Of a stretch of DNA of 64,000 nt, positions 7,745-14,185 are shown piece by piece. The number at the start of each line of letters is the position of its first letter. Within the stretch, counting starts at the first letter, position 1. The notes beneath the pieces were generated by a model. That model had not been told where the DNA came from, searched no databases, and worked only from the letters and a program-made list of their open reading frames with translations. The position numbers were made by a program, and so were the translations under genes. This stretch comes from a virus, in IMG/VR virus record IMGVR_UViG_3300021168_000029, positions 1 through 64,000 of that record. The stretch is one strand, 5' to 3'.

Positions 7745-7795
7745 ATCCTAACATCGATTCGGTACGCTGTCAACAACAAAAACGTACCAGTACTA
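7745..7795 (-). promoter_or_regulatory. Early promoter with palindromic upstream element (1)
   Basis: Reading leftward: TTGACA (-35, 7768-7773), 17-base spacer, TAGGAT (-10, 7745-7750). Ten A/C-rich bases upstream of the -35 is GTACTGGTAC (7784-7793), a one-base variant of the palindrome shared by six promoters. It drives the tRNA-like RNA. Confidence 0.85.
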
Positions 7796-8338
7796 GGCGA
7801 ACGCGGTCTGCTTCGCTCCGGCCTTGAGCAGTGCGAATGCGACCGCGAGGCTGTTCACGCGGTAGCGACCGTTGGGACGCACACGGTAGCCGTTGGGCAA
7901 GATGTTGGTCGGCGTGTCTTTGGAGAATTCAATCTCCGCTGCCGCGCTGCGCATGCCCTTGCTGTTCTCGCCCACATTGATGGGACGCGTACGCGGGTCG
8001 AGGATAACGCCTTGCTTCGATGCCTGCTCTTGCAGGTACGTCGAGGCCTTGGGAGCGTGAAGGATGCGCAGGCGCTTCACGAAGGGCACCAGAGCCTGCT
8101 CCACGGTCACGGCGGGGACATCTGCAAACTTCGTTGATTCGAGGAATCGCGAAACGACCTCGGGCGAAGTAGAACACACGGCCAGAACCTTCGTTGTGGG
8201 TTTCACTTCACGCTGTTCGAGTAACCGATTCGGTACCCATACCGCTTGGTAATCTTCCTGTCCAACTAAGCGGACCTTCGAAAGGCTCGCGCTTGCTTCC
8301 AGTACAACCACTTCCGTGTTCTTGTAAAAGGTAGTCAT
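7793..8338 (-). CDS. Unknown early protein, 181 aa
   Basis: Begins after AGGAGG. The N-terminal 40 residues are beta-rich (NTEVVVLEASASLSKVRLVG); the C-terminal part is basic with PNGYRVRPNGRYRVN. Its 3' end runs into the upstream element of promoter 1. No family was recognised. Confidence 0.75.
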   Translation of the reverse strand: MTTFYKNTEVVVLEASASLSKVRLVGQEDYQAVWVPNRLLEQREVKPTTKVLAVCSTSPEVVSRFLESTKFADVPAVTVEQALVPFVKRLRILHAPKASTYLQEQASKQGVILDPRTRPINVGENSKGMRSAAAEIEFSKDTPTNILPNGYRVRPNGRYRVNSLAVAFALLKAGAKQTAFA

Positions 8339-8374
8339 TGCCTAATTCCTCCTGAATGAGTTTTCCGCCTCACA

Positions 8375-8455
8375 TTAGCGAGGTCGGTACCGCCAGCACA
8401 TACCGAGAACAAATAGTCCAGCCACTAAACTTACTGCTCCGATGAATTCAACCAT
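8375..8455 (-). CDS. Single-helix membrane microprotein, 26 aa
   Basis: MVEFIGAVSLVAGLFVLGMCW is a hydrophobic helix with a basic tail (RYRPR). The ATG follows an AGGAGG at ideal distance and overlaps the end of the preceding gene by 25 bases. It is similar in design to the 29-residue peptide at 7307-7396. Confidence 0.55.
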   Translation of the reverse strand: MVEFIGAVSLVAGLFVLGMCWRYRPR

Positions 8456-8739
8456 GCGTTCGCCTCCTCCTGACTATCGAAGTAGCGAATCTTTCGTTTG
8501 CCAATCCAGCCGGAGGTCCGGCCCATGTAGGTGTTAAGTCGGCGGCGCTGGCTGCGGGGAACAATCTTATTCGCCAGTATCGCGTCGCCTTGAACTAGAC
8601 AATCGGCGATGGCGTCCTTGATTGTGATGTCGCCGTCGAGCAGTTGCGCGTCCGAGTAGAGCACCACCTGCCCGTCATGCTCTTGAAAGAAGTCATTCAG
8701 CGCTTCCAGAATTTCAATTGCTCTTTCGAGTCTGCTCAT
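8431..8739 (-). CDS. Unknown early protein, 102 aa
   Basis: The start chosen is the ATG behind GGAGG (MSRLERAIEILE...); the frame is open further upstream without a ribosome binding site. The N-terminal half is acidic and helical; the C-terminal half is basic (RSQRRRLNTYMGRTSGW) and ends with a helix. No motif was recognised. Confidence 0.7.
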   Translation of the reverse strand: MSRLERAIEILEALNDFFQEHDGQVVLYSDAQLLDGDITIKDAIADCLVQGDAILANKIVPRSQRRRLNTYMGRTSGWIGKRKIRYFDSQEEANAWLNSSEQ

Positions 8740-8842
8740 TCTGCTTTGCCTCCGTCTTCCTGATTTGAGCGAACGTGATATCGTAAATCCGGCGAAGCGT
8801 GCTGCCGGGTTTCGGTCGCGGTAGTTGGCGGCGTTCAATCAC
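8714..8842 (-). CDS. Basic microprotein, 42 aa
   Basis: A GTG start overlaps the upstream stop as GTGA. The product is strongly basic (VIERRQLPRPKPGS...) and overlaps the next gene by 26 bases. The ribosome binding site is weak. The call rests on the start/stop coupling and on filling an otherwise empty gap. Confidence 0.45.
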   Translation of the reverse strand: MIERRQLPRPKPGSTLRRIYDITFAQIRKTEAKQNEQTRKSN

Positions 8843-9045
8843 TTGATGTCGCCTGTCTCTCGAAGCTTTGCCTCTGTGCATTGCTGGCAGTAGCGAACCT
8901 GCCCGAGGTGCGCAGGATTGCGCTCCGTCCCTACGCCGTAGTGGCCGCAGCTGAGAAGATACTCGCTGGGGAAATTCTTTACGACGCGCTCATAAGTCAC
9001 TGCCGCGTCTCGAATCTCTTTTGTCAGCTGCTCGCTGCCTCTCAT
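8839..9045 (-). CDS. Small protein with CGH...CxxC motif
   Basis: A 68-residue protein with SCGHYGVG and CQQC, a possible zinc ribbon (Cys-His/Cys-Cys). The start overlaps the upstream stop (ATGA). The function is unknown. Confidence 0.7.
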   Translation of the reverse strand: MRGSEQLTKEIRDAAVTYERVVKNFPSEYLLSCGHYGVGTERNPAHLGQVRYCQQCTEAKLRETGDIK

Positions 9046-9200
9046 TGGCTCCCCTTCTGTTTGAGCACAAAATGGCGCTCAATAGTTCGCTTCCTCAATC
9101 GTGCGCGCTTGCGGTCGACCTTCAAACGGGTGCTGGGACTCGTTTGGTGCTTTCGCTTCTCGCGAGTAAACGCTAGCGCCTTAATTTGCTGGCCTGTCAT
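9042..9200 (-). CDS. Strongly basic microprotein, 52 aa
   Basis: MTGQQIKALAFTREKRKHQ... is about one third Lys/Arg with no acidic patch, as expected for a nucleic-acid-binding peptide. Both ends overlap the neighbours (TAATG at the start, ATGA at the stop). Confidence 0.65.
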   Translation of the reverse strand: MTGQQIKALAFTREKRKHQTSPSTRLKVDRKRARLRKRTIERHFVLKQKGSQ

Positions 9201-9358
9201 TACTTCCTCCGCAGTTCCTCGTTCATCGCGTCCGCTTGCTGACGAAGCTCCCGGGCCTTCACGCGACCCTCCTCGGTCTGGCGGTCTTCGAAAAGATTCG
9301 CCTCCCGGAAGAGCATCGAAATTTTTGCACGTACTTGGTAGCGCTCGCCGACTGTCAT
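9200..9358 (-). CDS. Helical microprotein, 52 aa
   Basis: The start chosen is the ATG behind GTGGAGAC, two bases after the upstream stop. The product is mostly a charged helix ending MNEELRRK. There is no motif. Confidence 0.65.
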   Translation of the reverse strand: MTVGERYQVRAKISMLFREANLFEDRQTEEGRVKARELRQQADAMNEELRRK

Positions 9359-9359
9359 G

Positions 9360-9632
9360 TTAGTCTCCACTGTCAGAGTGTACCGCAGGCGTGGCGCAAT
9401 TGCAAGCTCTAATTTCACAATAATCTGCGCCGAAGCAATCACCTTGCGCGGCCTCAATCAGGCTGACTTCCAGTTCCAGATAGCCGTTTTCCCGCAGGCG
9501 GGTTTCATGGATGCGACCCAGTTCGAACAGGCTTGTCAGGTCTGCAATCGCCTCTGCCCGGGTTTCGAAAACTTCGCAATGGTCCGGCAGGCAGCCGTGC
9601 ATACCAGACAGCGCTATGTAGTGTTCGCTCAT
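9360..9632 (-). CDS. Unknown early protein, 90 aa
   Basis: The ATG at 9632 overlaps the upstream stop (ATGA); an earlier in-frame ATG lacks support. The protein has scattered cysteines (CLPDHC, DCFGADYC, CNC) that may bind metal, and an acidic helical middle. Confidence 0.65.
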   Translation of the reverse strand: MSEHYIALSGMHGCLPDHCEVFETRAEAIADLTSLFELGRIHETRLRENGYLELEVSLIEAAQGDCFGADYCEIRACNCATPAVHSDSGD

Positions 9633-9907
9633 GCTGGCACCACGCGGACGAATCGCTGTCCAAGCTCTGGTACCTTCAAGGTCCAAATACGCTGATTACC
9701 TTCTTTGTGGCTGCGCACCGCCGTTACGAGCCTAGAGACCGCGAGGTGATACTCCTCCTCAGTCTTGTCAGGGAATTTCAGGTACAGCGCAAGCGTAGCG
9801 TCACTGATAAGCTCGCGATGCGCATCTGGCAGCTTCACGAAACGGTTAGACGCATCGCAGGCAGCGCTCACTGCTCTGTTGTACAGCAAGCCTGATGGCT
9901 TATTCAT
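9629..9907 (-). CDS. Unknown early protein, 92 aa
   Basis: Starts MNKPSGLLYNRAVS at an ATG coupled to the upstream stop (TGATG). The much longer upstream extension of the frame is antisense-like and overlaps a better gene. The product is helical with a basic C-terminus. The family is unknown. Confidence 0.65.
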   Translation of the reverse strand: MNKPSGLLYNRAVSAACDASNRFVKLPDAHRELISDATLALYLKFPDKTEEEYHLAVSRLVTAVRSHKEGNQRIWTLKVPELGQRFVRVVPA

Positions 9908-10104
9908 CACGACACCTTTGCAATCAGACCATTCTGCATGGTCACGGATGCGAACCACTTGCGCTGGGTGGGGCTGGGGCCGACCACGCAAAAGGTCCCA
10001 TTCTCTTTGTACTCGGGGCCGAAGAACGAGGTCTCCTCGTAACGCAGAGCCTGCCCAACAGCGGCCTTCAAATCCTTCTTGCTCTTGTAGTTTGCTCCCA
10101 TCAT
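9907..10104 (-). CDS. Unknown early protein, 65 aa
   Basis: A compact basic protein (MMGANYKSKKDL...) with a beta-rich second half. The start overlaps the upstream stop (ATGA). No motif was recognised. Confidence 0.65.
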   Translation of the reverse strand: MMGANYKSKKDLKAAVGQALRYEETSFFGPEYKENGTFCVVGPSPTQRKWFASVTMQNGLIAKVS

Positions 10105-10373
10105 GACTGCACCGCTTTCTGCGCGATGTCGCGCTTGATAGCATCGATGACCAGTGGAGCATCACTCATTGCGTGCAGCGAGTTAGTGTGAACGAGACCG
10201 ATGAAGATGCCGTTCTTGTCCGCAACGTGCGCGTGGTTCATCGTGTTGGCCCGGGGGCATCCGTGAAAATTCACGACTCGGACCACCGTGCCGGGGAGCA
10301 GATTCGTGCGCGCATCGATTCGGTCGAGCAGGTTGGGGTAGTAGATGTAGTTGCGATTTACTTGAACCTTCAT
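10101..10373 (-). CDS. Unknown early protein, 90 aa
   Basis: The transcript is predicted to begin at AUGGAGG. The GGAGG right after that first AUG is the ribosome binding site for the second ATG (10373, MKVQVNRNYIYY), which I take as the start. The protein has a beta-rich PGTVVRVVNF core suggestive of a small barrel. The function is unknown. Confidence 0.7.
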   Translation of the reverse strand: MKVQVNRNYIYYPNLLDRIDARTNLLPGTVVRVVNFHGCPRANTMNHAHVADKNGIFIGLVHTNSLHAMSDAPLVIDAIKRDIAQKAVQS

Positions 10374-10391
10374 CACGTCCTCCATGCTTTA

Positions 10392-10440
10392 ACTGTACCG
10401 CGATTCGCTCCGGGTGTCAAGAACAAAAACGTACTAGTAC
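10392..10440 (-). promoter_or_regulatory. Early promoter with palindromic upstream element (2)
   Basis: TTGACA (10415-10420), 17-base spacer, TACAGT (10392-10397), and a perfect GTACTAGTAC palindrome (10431-10440) ten bases upstream of the -35. It drives the operon beginning at 10373. Confidence 0.85.
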
Positions 10441-10901
10441 TATTTTACCGTCCATTCAATTTTTGATTCTTTGCCCATGCGCTTGCATGCTGTGTGCTGA
10501 TACCAGCCGGGGACGTTCAGCATGCGCGGCTTCTTGTACCGATGTACTTCCACGCCACAGCCCGCGCACTTGCCGATGTAGTTACCGGGGACCCGCTTCT
10601 CGCTCTGGGAGCATCGCAGAGGCTTCGCGCCAATTTCGCGGGCCTTGAGTCTCCATACGTAATCGTGATGATGTCCGGGGCCGACTAGCACATGCGCAAT
10701 TTCGTGCAGGATGGTATCGCGAATTTCGGATTCCTCCTCCATTATCGCATAATGTTTGGACATGCTAATCGTGCGGTCTGCGAAGCGGCATTGGCCGCTG
10801 CGAGTCTTTGCGTGGTCCCATTCGAAGGACCAGCCGAGGTCAAACAGCTTGTGGTCGAGCATCGCTTTCCAGATGAGCGAGTGTGCGGCAGAGAGGTCCA
10901 T
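10440..10901 (-). CDS. SprT-like zinc metalloprotein
   Basis: A 153-residue protein with HEIAH (66-70) and a nearby histidine cluster (77-79), the zinc site of SprT/Spartan-like proteases, followed by a zinc ribbon (CAGC 112-115 and HTAC about 136-139). SprT-like proteins are linked to DNA-protein crosslink repair. The start follows AGGAGC. The gene ends exactly where the palindrome of promoter 2 begins. Confidence 0.8.
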   Translation of the reverse strand: MDLSAAHSLIWKAMLDHKLFDLGWSFEWDHAKTRSGQCRFADRTISMSKHYAIMEEESEIRDTILHEIAHVLVGPGHHHDYVWRLKAREIGAKPLRCSQSEKRVPGNYIGKCAGCGVEVHRYKKPRMLNVPGWYQHTACKRMGKESKIEWTVK

Positions 10902-10903
10902 AT

Positions 10904-11206
10904 TTAGCTCCTGAACCCGAAGGTGCGGGAATCGTCGCGCACTTCCCAGCGCTCTGGACCAGTAAAATCATCGGTCTTCTCATCGTACTGAGGCTCCATG
11001 CCCGCAGATGCGATGATGCCCGTCGCGCGGTCTTCCAGTGCGCTTTCGATGTGGCTAAAAGCAAGACCTTGCCACGTGTGATAGGCCAGATTGAAGTCGA
11101 GGGCAATCAGCACGACGTTGCCTTCCTTGGTCACGAAAAAGACGTTTTGCTTTTTGCCATCGCCTACCATCTCGGTCGCCAGTTGATTCAGTGCTTTGAC
11201 TTTCAT
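10904..11206 (-). CDS. Unknown early protein, 100 aa
   Basis: As in the neighbouring operon, the mRNA should begin AUGGAGG and the true start is the second ATG (MKVKALNQ) behind GGAGG. The N-terminal half has a beta pattern (VFFVTKEGNVVLIAL) and the C-terminal half is acidic. The function is unknown. Confidence 0.7.
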   Translation of the reverse strand: MKVKALNQLATEMVGDGKKQNVFFVTKEGNVVLIALDFNLAYHTWQGLAFSHIESALEDRATGIIASAGMEPQYDEKTDDFTGPERWEVRDDSRTFGFRS

Positions 11207-11224
11207 TGTTGCCTCCATGAGTAG

Positions 11225-11273
11225 AGTGTCTCATGGCCTCCGAATCTTGTCAACAACAAAAACGTACTAGTAC
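11225..11273 (-). promoter_or_regulatory. Early promoter with palindromic upstream element (3)
   Basis: TTGACA (11248-11253), 17-base spacer, GACACT (11225-11230), perfect GTACTAGTAC at 11264-11273. It drives the gene at 10904-11206 and probably the SprT-like gene. Confidence 0.85.
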
Positions 11274-11467
11274 TAGCGCTTCCTCCCCGCGTTCGCTTTC
11301 ACGCGCGCCATCCTGCAATCATCGCAGCGCGTGCCTATACTCGCGGGCCGGAAGCATCGCAGACAGGTCAGTGTGACCTCTGCCGCATCGGATGCGGTCG
11401 TGTTAAGCTTCTCGTTGCGCTCCCGGAACGCGTTGCGGCGGTATGCCGTGGGTACAATCAGGGTCAT
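11273..11467 (-). CDS. Zinc-ribbon microprotein, 64 aa
   Basis: Contains CLRC (35-38) and CDDC (48-51) in a basic context, ending KANAGRKR. The start overlaps the upstream stop (ATGA). Its stop codon touches the palindrome of promoter 3. Confidence 0.7.
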   Translation of the reverse strand: MTLIVPTAYRRNAFRERNEKLNTTASDAAEVTLTCLRCFRPASIGTRCDDCRMARVKANAGRKR

Positions 11468-11556
11468 CGTTTCTTCCTCATGCGGTATATCAGCCAGAGC
11501 AGTCCGACCAGATTAACAGCGGACAGCACCAGATACTCTACTACTCGGTGAACCAC
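11464..11556 (-). CDS. Single-helix membrane microprotein, 30 aa
   Basis: From a GTG start the peptide is VHRVVEYLVLSAVNLVGLLW..., one membrane helix followed by YRMRKKR. The ribosome binding site is weak, but the stop overlaps the next start (ATGA). It is another hydrophobic-helix, basic-tail peptide of this arm. Confidence 0.5.
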   Translation of the reverse strand: MVHRVVEYLVLSAVNLVGLLWLIYRMRKKR

Positions 11557-11560
11557 GCGC

Positions 11561-11851
11561 TTAATTGACGTATGCGACAACTTCCCAGTTACCGCTTGCC
11601 ATCTTGTACGCGTGCAGCGTGAGCCACTTGCCATCGCCAACCTCCTCGTGGATGCGGACCACGCCGTGACCCGGCTGAAATGCCCAGCATGATGTTTCTG
11701 CAAATCCGTTTGCGCGCAATGCGGAGTCGACCGATGCGACCGGGAGAAATTTGTGATATGTCAGCCCTAGTTGGTGCAGTTCTGAATTTACACGTCGTTG
11801 GCGGCGGTCCAGTGTAGGAATCTGTGCATTGCATTGAGTGCAGAGTGTCAT
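11561..11851 (-). CDS. Unknown early protein with N-terminal CxxC
   Basis: A 96-residue protein beginning MTLCTQCNAQIPTLDRRQRR; the CTQC pair plus a later Cys may bind zinc. The C-terminal half is beta-rich (WLTLHAYKMASGNWEVVAYVN). The start overlaps the upstream stop. Confidence 0.7.
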   Translation of the reverse strand: MTLCTQCNAQIPTLDRRQRRVNSELHQLGLTYHKFLPVASVDSALRANGFAETSCWAFQPGHGVVRIHEEVGDGKWLTLHAYKMASGNWEVVAYVN

Positions 11852-12063
11852 GCTTTTCTCCGTTTCATATCAGCGGCTATCTGACCCTCGCCTTTGCGCT
11901 TGCCGCTTACTTCCAAGCGTAGCACGCGCGTGGTCATATCGCCGTCCGTGAAGTCTTCCTCGAATTCACGCACCGTACGGCCAGCAAGAAAGTAAATATT
12001 CGCAACGTGCGTGCGAAGCTCCCGGCCTTGCTCGGTGTTGGCGAATGTGAATAAGTCGGTCAT
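11848..12063 (-). CDS. Unknown early protein, 71 aa
   Basis: MTDLFTFANTEQGRELRTHV... has a mixed fold and a strongly basic tail (GKRKGEGQIAADMKRRKA). It lies one base after the upstream stop. No motif was recognised. Confidence 0.65.
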   Translation of the reverse strand: MTDLFTFANTEQGRELRTHVANIYFLAGRTVREFEEDFTDGDMTTRVLRLEVSGKRKGEGQIAADMKRRKA

Positions 12064-12064
12064 G

Positions 12065-12382
12065 TTAGTCCATCTGGTAATACATCCCGATGTTGATGTC
12101 GGGGTAATTGGCCTTGAGAAAATCCCGTTGCGCCTCAGCCATCTTGGTGCGACGCGCGCCTTGTCCTAGCGTGCCGCCGATATGCAGGCTGCGACCGTGC
12201 CAGCCGGAGGTGAAGAGCGAGGTGCCTTGAATCGAGTCGGCGGTAGACTTGCGCATCCCGGGAACGTACAGGATGCACGCATCGAAGTTACAGGTGCCGC
12301 CATCGTCGTGGCTCGCGAACTGCTGAGAGTGCGCGATTGCTTCCGAGACTGCTTGCTGGATGCGCTTGACGTCGTATTTCAT
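12065..12382 (-). CDS. Unknown early protein, 105 aa
   Basis: The start is the ATG behind GGAGG (MKYDVKRIQQ), the first gene of the unit under promoter 4. It contains SHDDGGTCNFDACIL and a Gly-rich basic segment ending with a helix. The family is unknown. Confidence 0.7.
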   Translation of the reverse strand: MKYDVKRIQQAVSEAIAHSQQFASHDDGGTCNFDACILYVPGMRKSTADSIQGTSLFTSGWHGRSLHIGGTLGQGARRTKMAEAQRDFLKANYPDINIGMYYQMD

Positions 12383-12400
12383 AACTGCCTCCATGCTCAA

Positions 12401-12449
12401 ATTCTCTCACAGCCCGAGGACCGCGTCAAGAACAAAAACGTACTAGTAC
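12401..12449 (-). promoter_or_regulatory. Early promoter with palindromic upstream element (4)
   Basis: TTGACG (12424-12429), 17-base spacer, GAGAAT (12401-12406), and GTACTAGTAC at 12440-12449 with the same ten-base linker. Confidence 0.82.
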
Positions 12450-12634
12450 TGTTCGTTGTCTTGCTCAATCTTGACTGCGGGTGGTGGCGTGTCGGTGCTC
12501 CACCGCTTGTATGCCTCGACGCGGCTTTGTACGAGCATCGCCAGCATCAGGACCACGCCGAGGATAAACGCGCTCAACAGCACGCTGAGAAGCGCGATAT
12601 GCAAGGCGTGGCCTATTTTTGCGAGGAGCTTCAT
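12443..12634 (-). CDS. Membrane protein, 63 aa
   Basis: One strong hydrophobic segment (about 10-37, LHIALLSVLLSAFILGVVLM) with a soluble acidic tail containing TDTPPP. It could be a one-pass inner membrane protein. Its 3' end overlaps the palindrome of promoter 4. Confidence 0.65.
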   Translation of the reverse strand: MKLLAKIGHALHIALLSVLLSAFILGVVLMLAMLVQSRVEAYKRWSTDTPPPAVKIEQDNEQY

Positions 12635-12981
12635 TAGTCCTCGTACTTCTTAACGACCTTGTCTACTTCAGTGCCGTCGCCGATATACTTCTCCAAGTTA
12701 ACCGTGTAGTCATTGATGACGTCCCAGCCATCATTGCCGTACACGAAGTAGACCCACGCGAACGGCTGATTCTTAAACGGTTTGTGAACATACAGACGGT
12801 CCTCGTCGCAAAGGTACATCGCTTTCAAAATGTCTTTGCGGTCGCGGCTGTGGTATATTTCATAATCATTGCCGCTGTTATCGCCGTTGTCGACAGAGAG
12901 ATAAAATCCCTTGTCGAGCAATACATCGATGACCTTAGTGTAAATTTCCTTCTCAACCATTTGACGCATTTTGACGCTCAT
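12634..12981 (-). CDS. Unknown early protein, 115 aa
   Basis: Starts after GAGGAGGAAACA. Acidic and Tyr-rich (SVDNGDNSGNDYEIYHS, FAWVYFVYGNDGW). An A/T-rich stretch with TTGTCA upstream could be an extra promoter, but the spacing is poor. Such acidic small proteins can be DNA mimics; that is speculation. Confidence 0.7.
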   Translation of the reverse strand: MSVKMRQMVEKEIYTKVIDVLLDKGFYLSVDNGDNSGNDYEIYHSRDRKDILKAMYLCDEDRLYVHKPFKNQPFAWVYFVYGNDGWDVINDYTVNLEKYIGDGTEVDKVVKKYED

Positions 12982-13378
12982 TGTTTCCTCCTCTTATTAG
13001 AGCTTTATAATAGTTATAATATGACAACAATCCCATTTCTTTCAGAACGGAGAACGAGGGAATTTTTCCAAATTCAAGAAGTAAGCGCGCTGTGGTCGCT
13101 TCGTGATTTTTCCTTACCTCTTTTGCAGGTAACTGAAAGGCCCTCCAGTCTGGGCAGCGCCTTCTATAGATATCGATAATAGCTCCGTCCGTTACGCCGA
13201 ATTCTTTTGACAGAGAGCTAAGGGTTTCTCCCCTGTGTCGGCGCTCCGCGATTTGCTTTTCTATTTCCAAAGGTAGTTTTAAGCGACCGCGATTGCTTCT
13301 GCCACAATTACCTGTGTGGAAAACGTGGGGAATACGCTCTATGTTTTCTAACAAACGCTTAACTCTTAACTTTTGCAT
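12953..13378 (-). CDS. Helix-turn-helix DNA-binding protein
   Basis: A 141-residue basic protein with an HTH at about 62-84 (ETLSSLSKEFGVTDGAII). The start ATG (MQKLRVKRLL) lies inside the end of the upstream RHH gene, a 20-base overlap. With that neighbour it forms a two-gene regulator cassette, a candidate for controlling the palindrome-bearing promoters. Confidence 0.65.
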   Translation of the reverse strand: MQKLRVKRLLENIERIPHVFHTGNCGRSNRGRLKLPLEIEKQIAERRHRGETLSSLSKEFGVTDGAIIDIYRRRCPDWRAFQLPAKEVRKNHEATTARLLLEFGKIPSFSVLKEMGLLSYYNYYKALIRGGNNERQNASNG

Positions 13379-13508
13379 CTTCGGCCTTTCGAAACCAATC
13401 TTCCAGTATGCTGCGTATGATGCACGCGACCGATACACCCTTCTCATCCGCTAGCGCGCGTAAACGCGTTAATAGCTCGGGGGCGAGACGGATGAGGAGA
13501 GGTGTCAT
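13359..13508 (-). CDS. Ribbon-helix-helix (CopG/Arc-like) protein
   Basis: A 49-residue peptide: a short strand (PLLIRLAPE), helix A (LLTRLRALADEKG), then VSVACIIRSILEDWF as helix B, the classic RHH pattern and length. RHH dimers insert a beta ribbon into the major groove of short palindromes. It is transcribed from promoter 5 and coupled to its neighbours (ATGA start). It is the best candidate in the window for binding GTACTAGTAC, by inference only. Confidence 0.7.
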   Translation of the reverse strand: MTPLLIRLAPELLTRLRALADEKGVSVACIIRSILEDWFRKAEDAKVKS

Positions 13509-13711
13509 TGTTTTGCAGGTTCGACGTCGCTAGCTAAGATGAAAGCCACGAAACGAAATGCCTTGCAGTCGCTCTTGCAATACTCGCAGAGACCTCGGGA
13601 TTTGTGCTCGCTGAGATAATGCCCGCAAACGCAAGCTTCGTCTACCACGCGGTCAGTATCGTAAGGCACTCGAACCGCTTGCTGCTTTACTTCGTCCCAC
13701 TGGTAGCTCAT
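13505..13711 (-). CDS. Zinc-ribbon protein, 68 aa
   Basis: Starts MSYQWDEVKQ behind GGAGG. It has CVCGH (about 27-31) and CEYCKSDC (about 41-48), enough for a zinc finger. First gene of the unit under promoter 5, upstream of the RHH regulator. Confidence 0.7.
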   Translation of the reverse strand: MSYQWDEVKQQAVRVPYDTDRVVDEACVCGHYLSEHKSRGLCEYCKSDCKAFRFVAFILASDVEPAKQ

Positions 13712-13727
13712 GACTACCTCCACTCTT

Positions 13728-13776
13728 AGTGTCCCAAAATCCGGAATAGGTGTCAACAACAAAAACGTACTAATAC
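13728..13776 (-). promoter_or_regulatory. Early promoter with palindromic upstream element (5)
   Basis: TTGACA (13751-13756), 17-base spacer, GACACT (13728-13733). The upstream element here is GTATTAGTAC (13767-13776), one base off the palindrome. It drives the unit with the RHH and HTH regulator genes, so the weaker operator may matter for autoregulation. Confidence 0.82.
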
Positions 13777-13973
13777 TATGCTTTCACCTTCTTGCAATAT
13801 GGTCCGCCGTGCGGGTCACAGCGCGTGCCCATCATTGCGGCATCCAAGTCTGTGTTAGGGTCGGAGAGATACGCATCTTGCTCACACGCGAGACAGGCTT
13901 TGCGCTGTGCTGCCATCTTATGCAGCCATGCGGTGTAATCGTCAGCCCACTTCTTGAGTGCTTCGTATGCCAT
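13776..13973 (-). CDS. Cys-containing microprotein, 65 aa
   Basis: The ATG at 13973 overlaps the upstream stop (TAATG) and follows GGAGAAT; an earlier ATG is inside the upstream gene. It carries CLAC and CDPHGGPYC, a possible zinc site. Confidence 0.65.
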   Translation of the reverse strand: MAYEALKKWADDYTAWLHKMAAQRKACLACEQDAYLSDPNTDLDAAMMGTRCDPHGGPYCKKVKA

Positions 13974-14185
13974 TATAGATTCTCCGAAATCCATCGAAAG
14001 AATTTCTCCAGCTCGGCGTTAAAGAAATGGCCGTATATCTGGTTCTGCGCCGCGTCCGGGAAGAGCGTGAGATATTTCTGCTTCTGCTCTCTCATCCATA
14101 CGCTGAACGGCGGGTCGTGCGGCTTGTCCGGATTGTACTCACCGTGAATCGATTCGAACACGGTATAAGGATTGCGATATGTCAT
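13973..14185 (-). CDS. Unknown early protein, 70 aa
   Basis: MTYRNPYTVFESIHGEYNP... is aromatic-rich, with a helical FFNAELEKFFRW C-terminus. The start overlaps the upstream stop (ATGA). No motif was recognised. Confidence 0.65.
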   Translation of the reverse strand: MTYRNPYTVFESIHGEYNPDKPHDPPFSVWMREQKQKYLTLFPDAAQNQIYGHFFNAELEKFFRWISENL

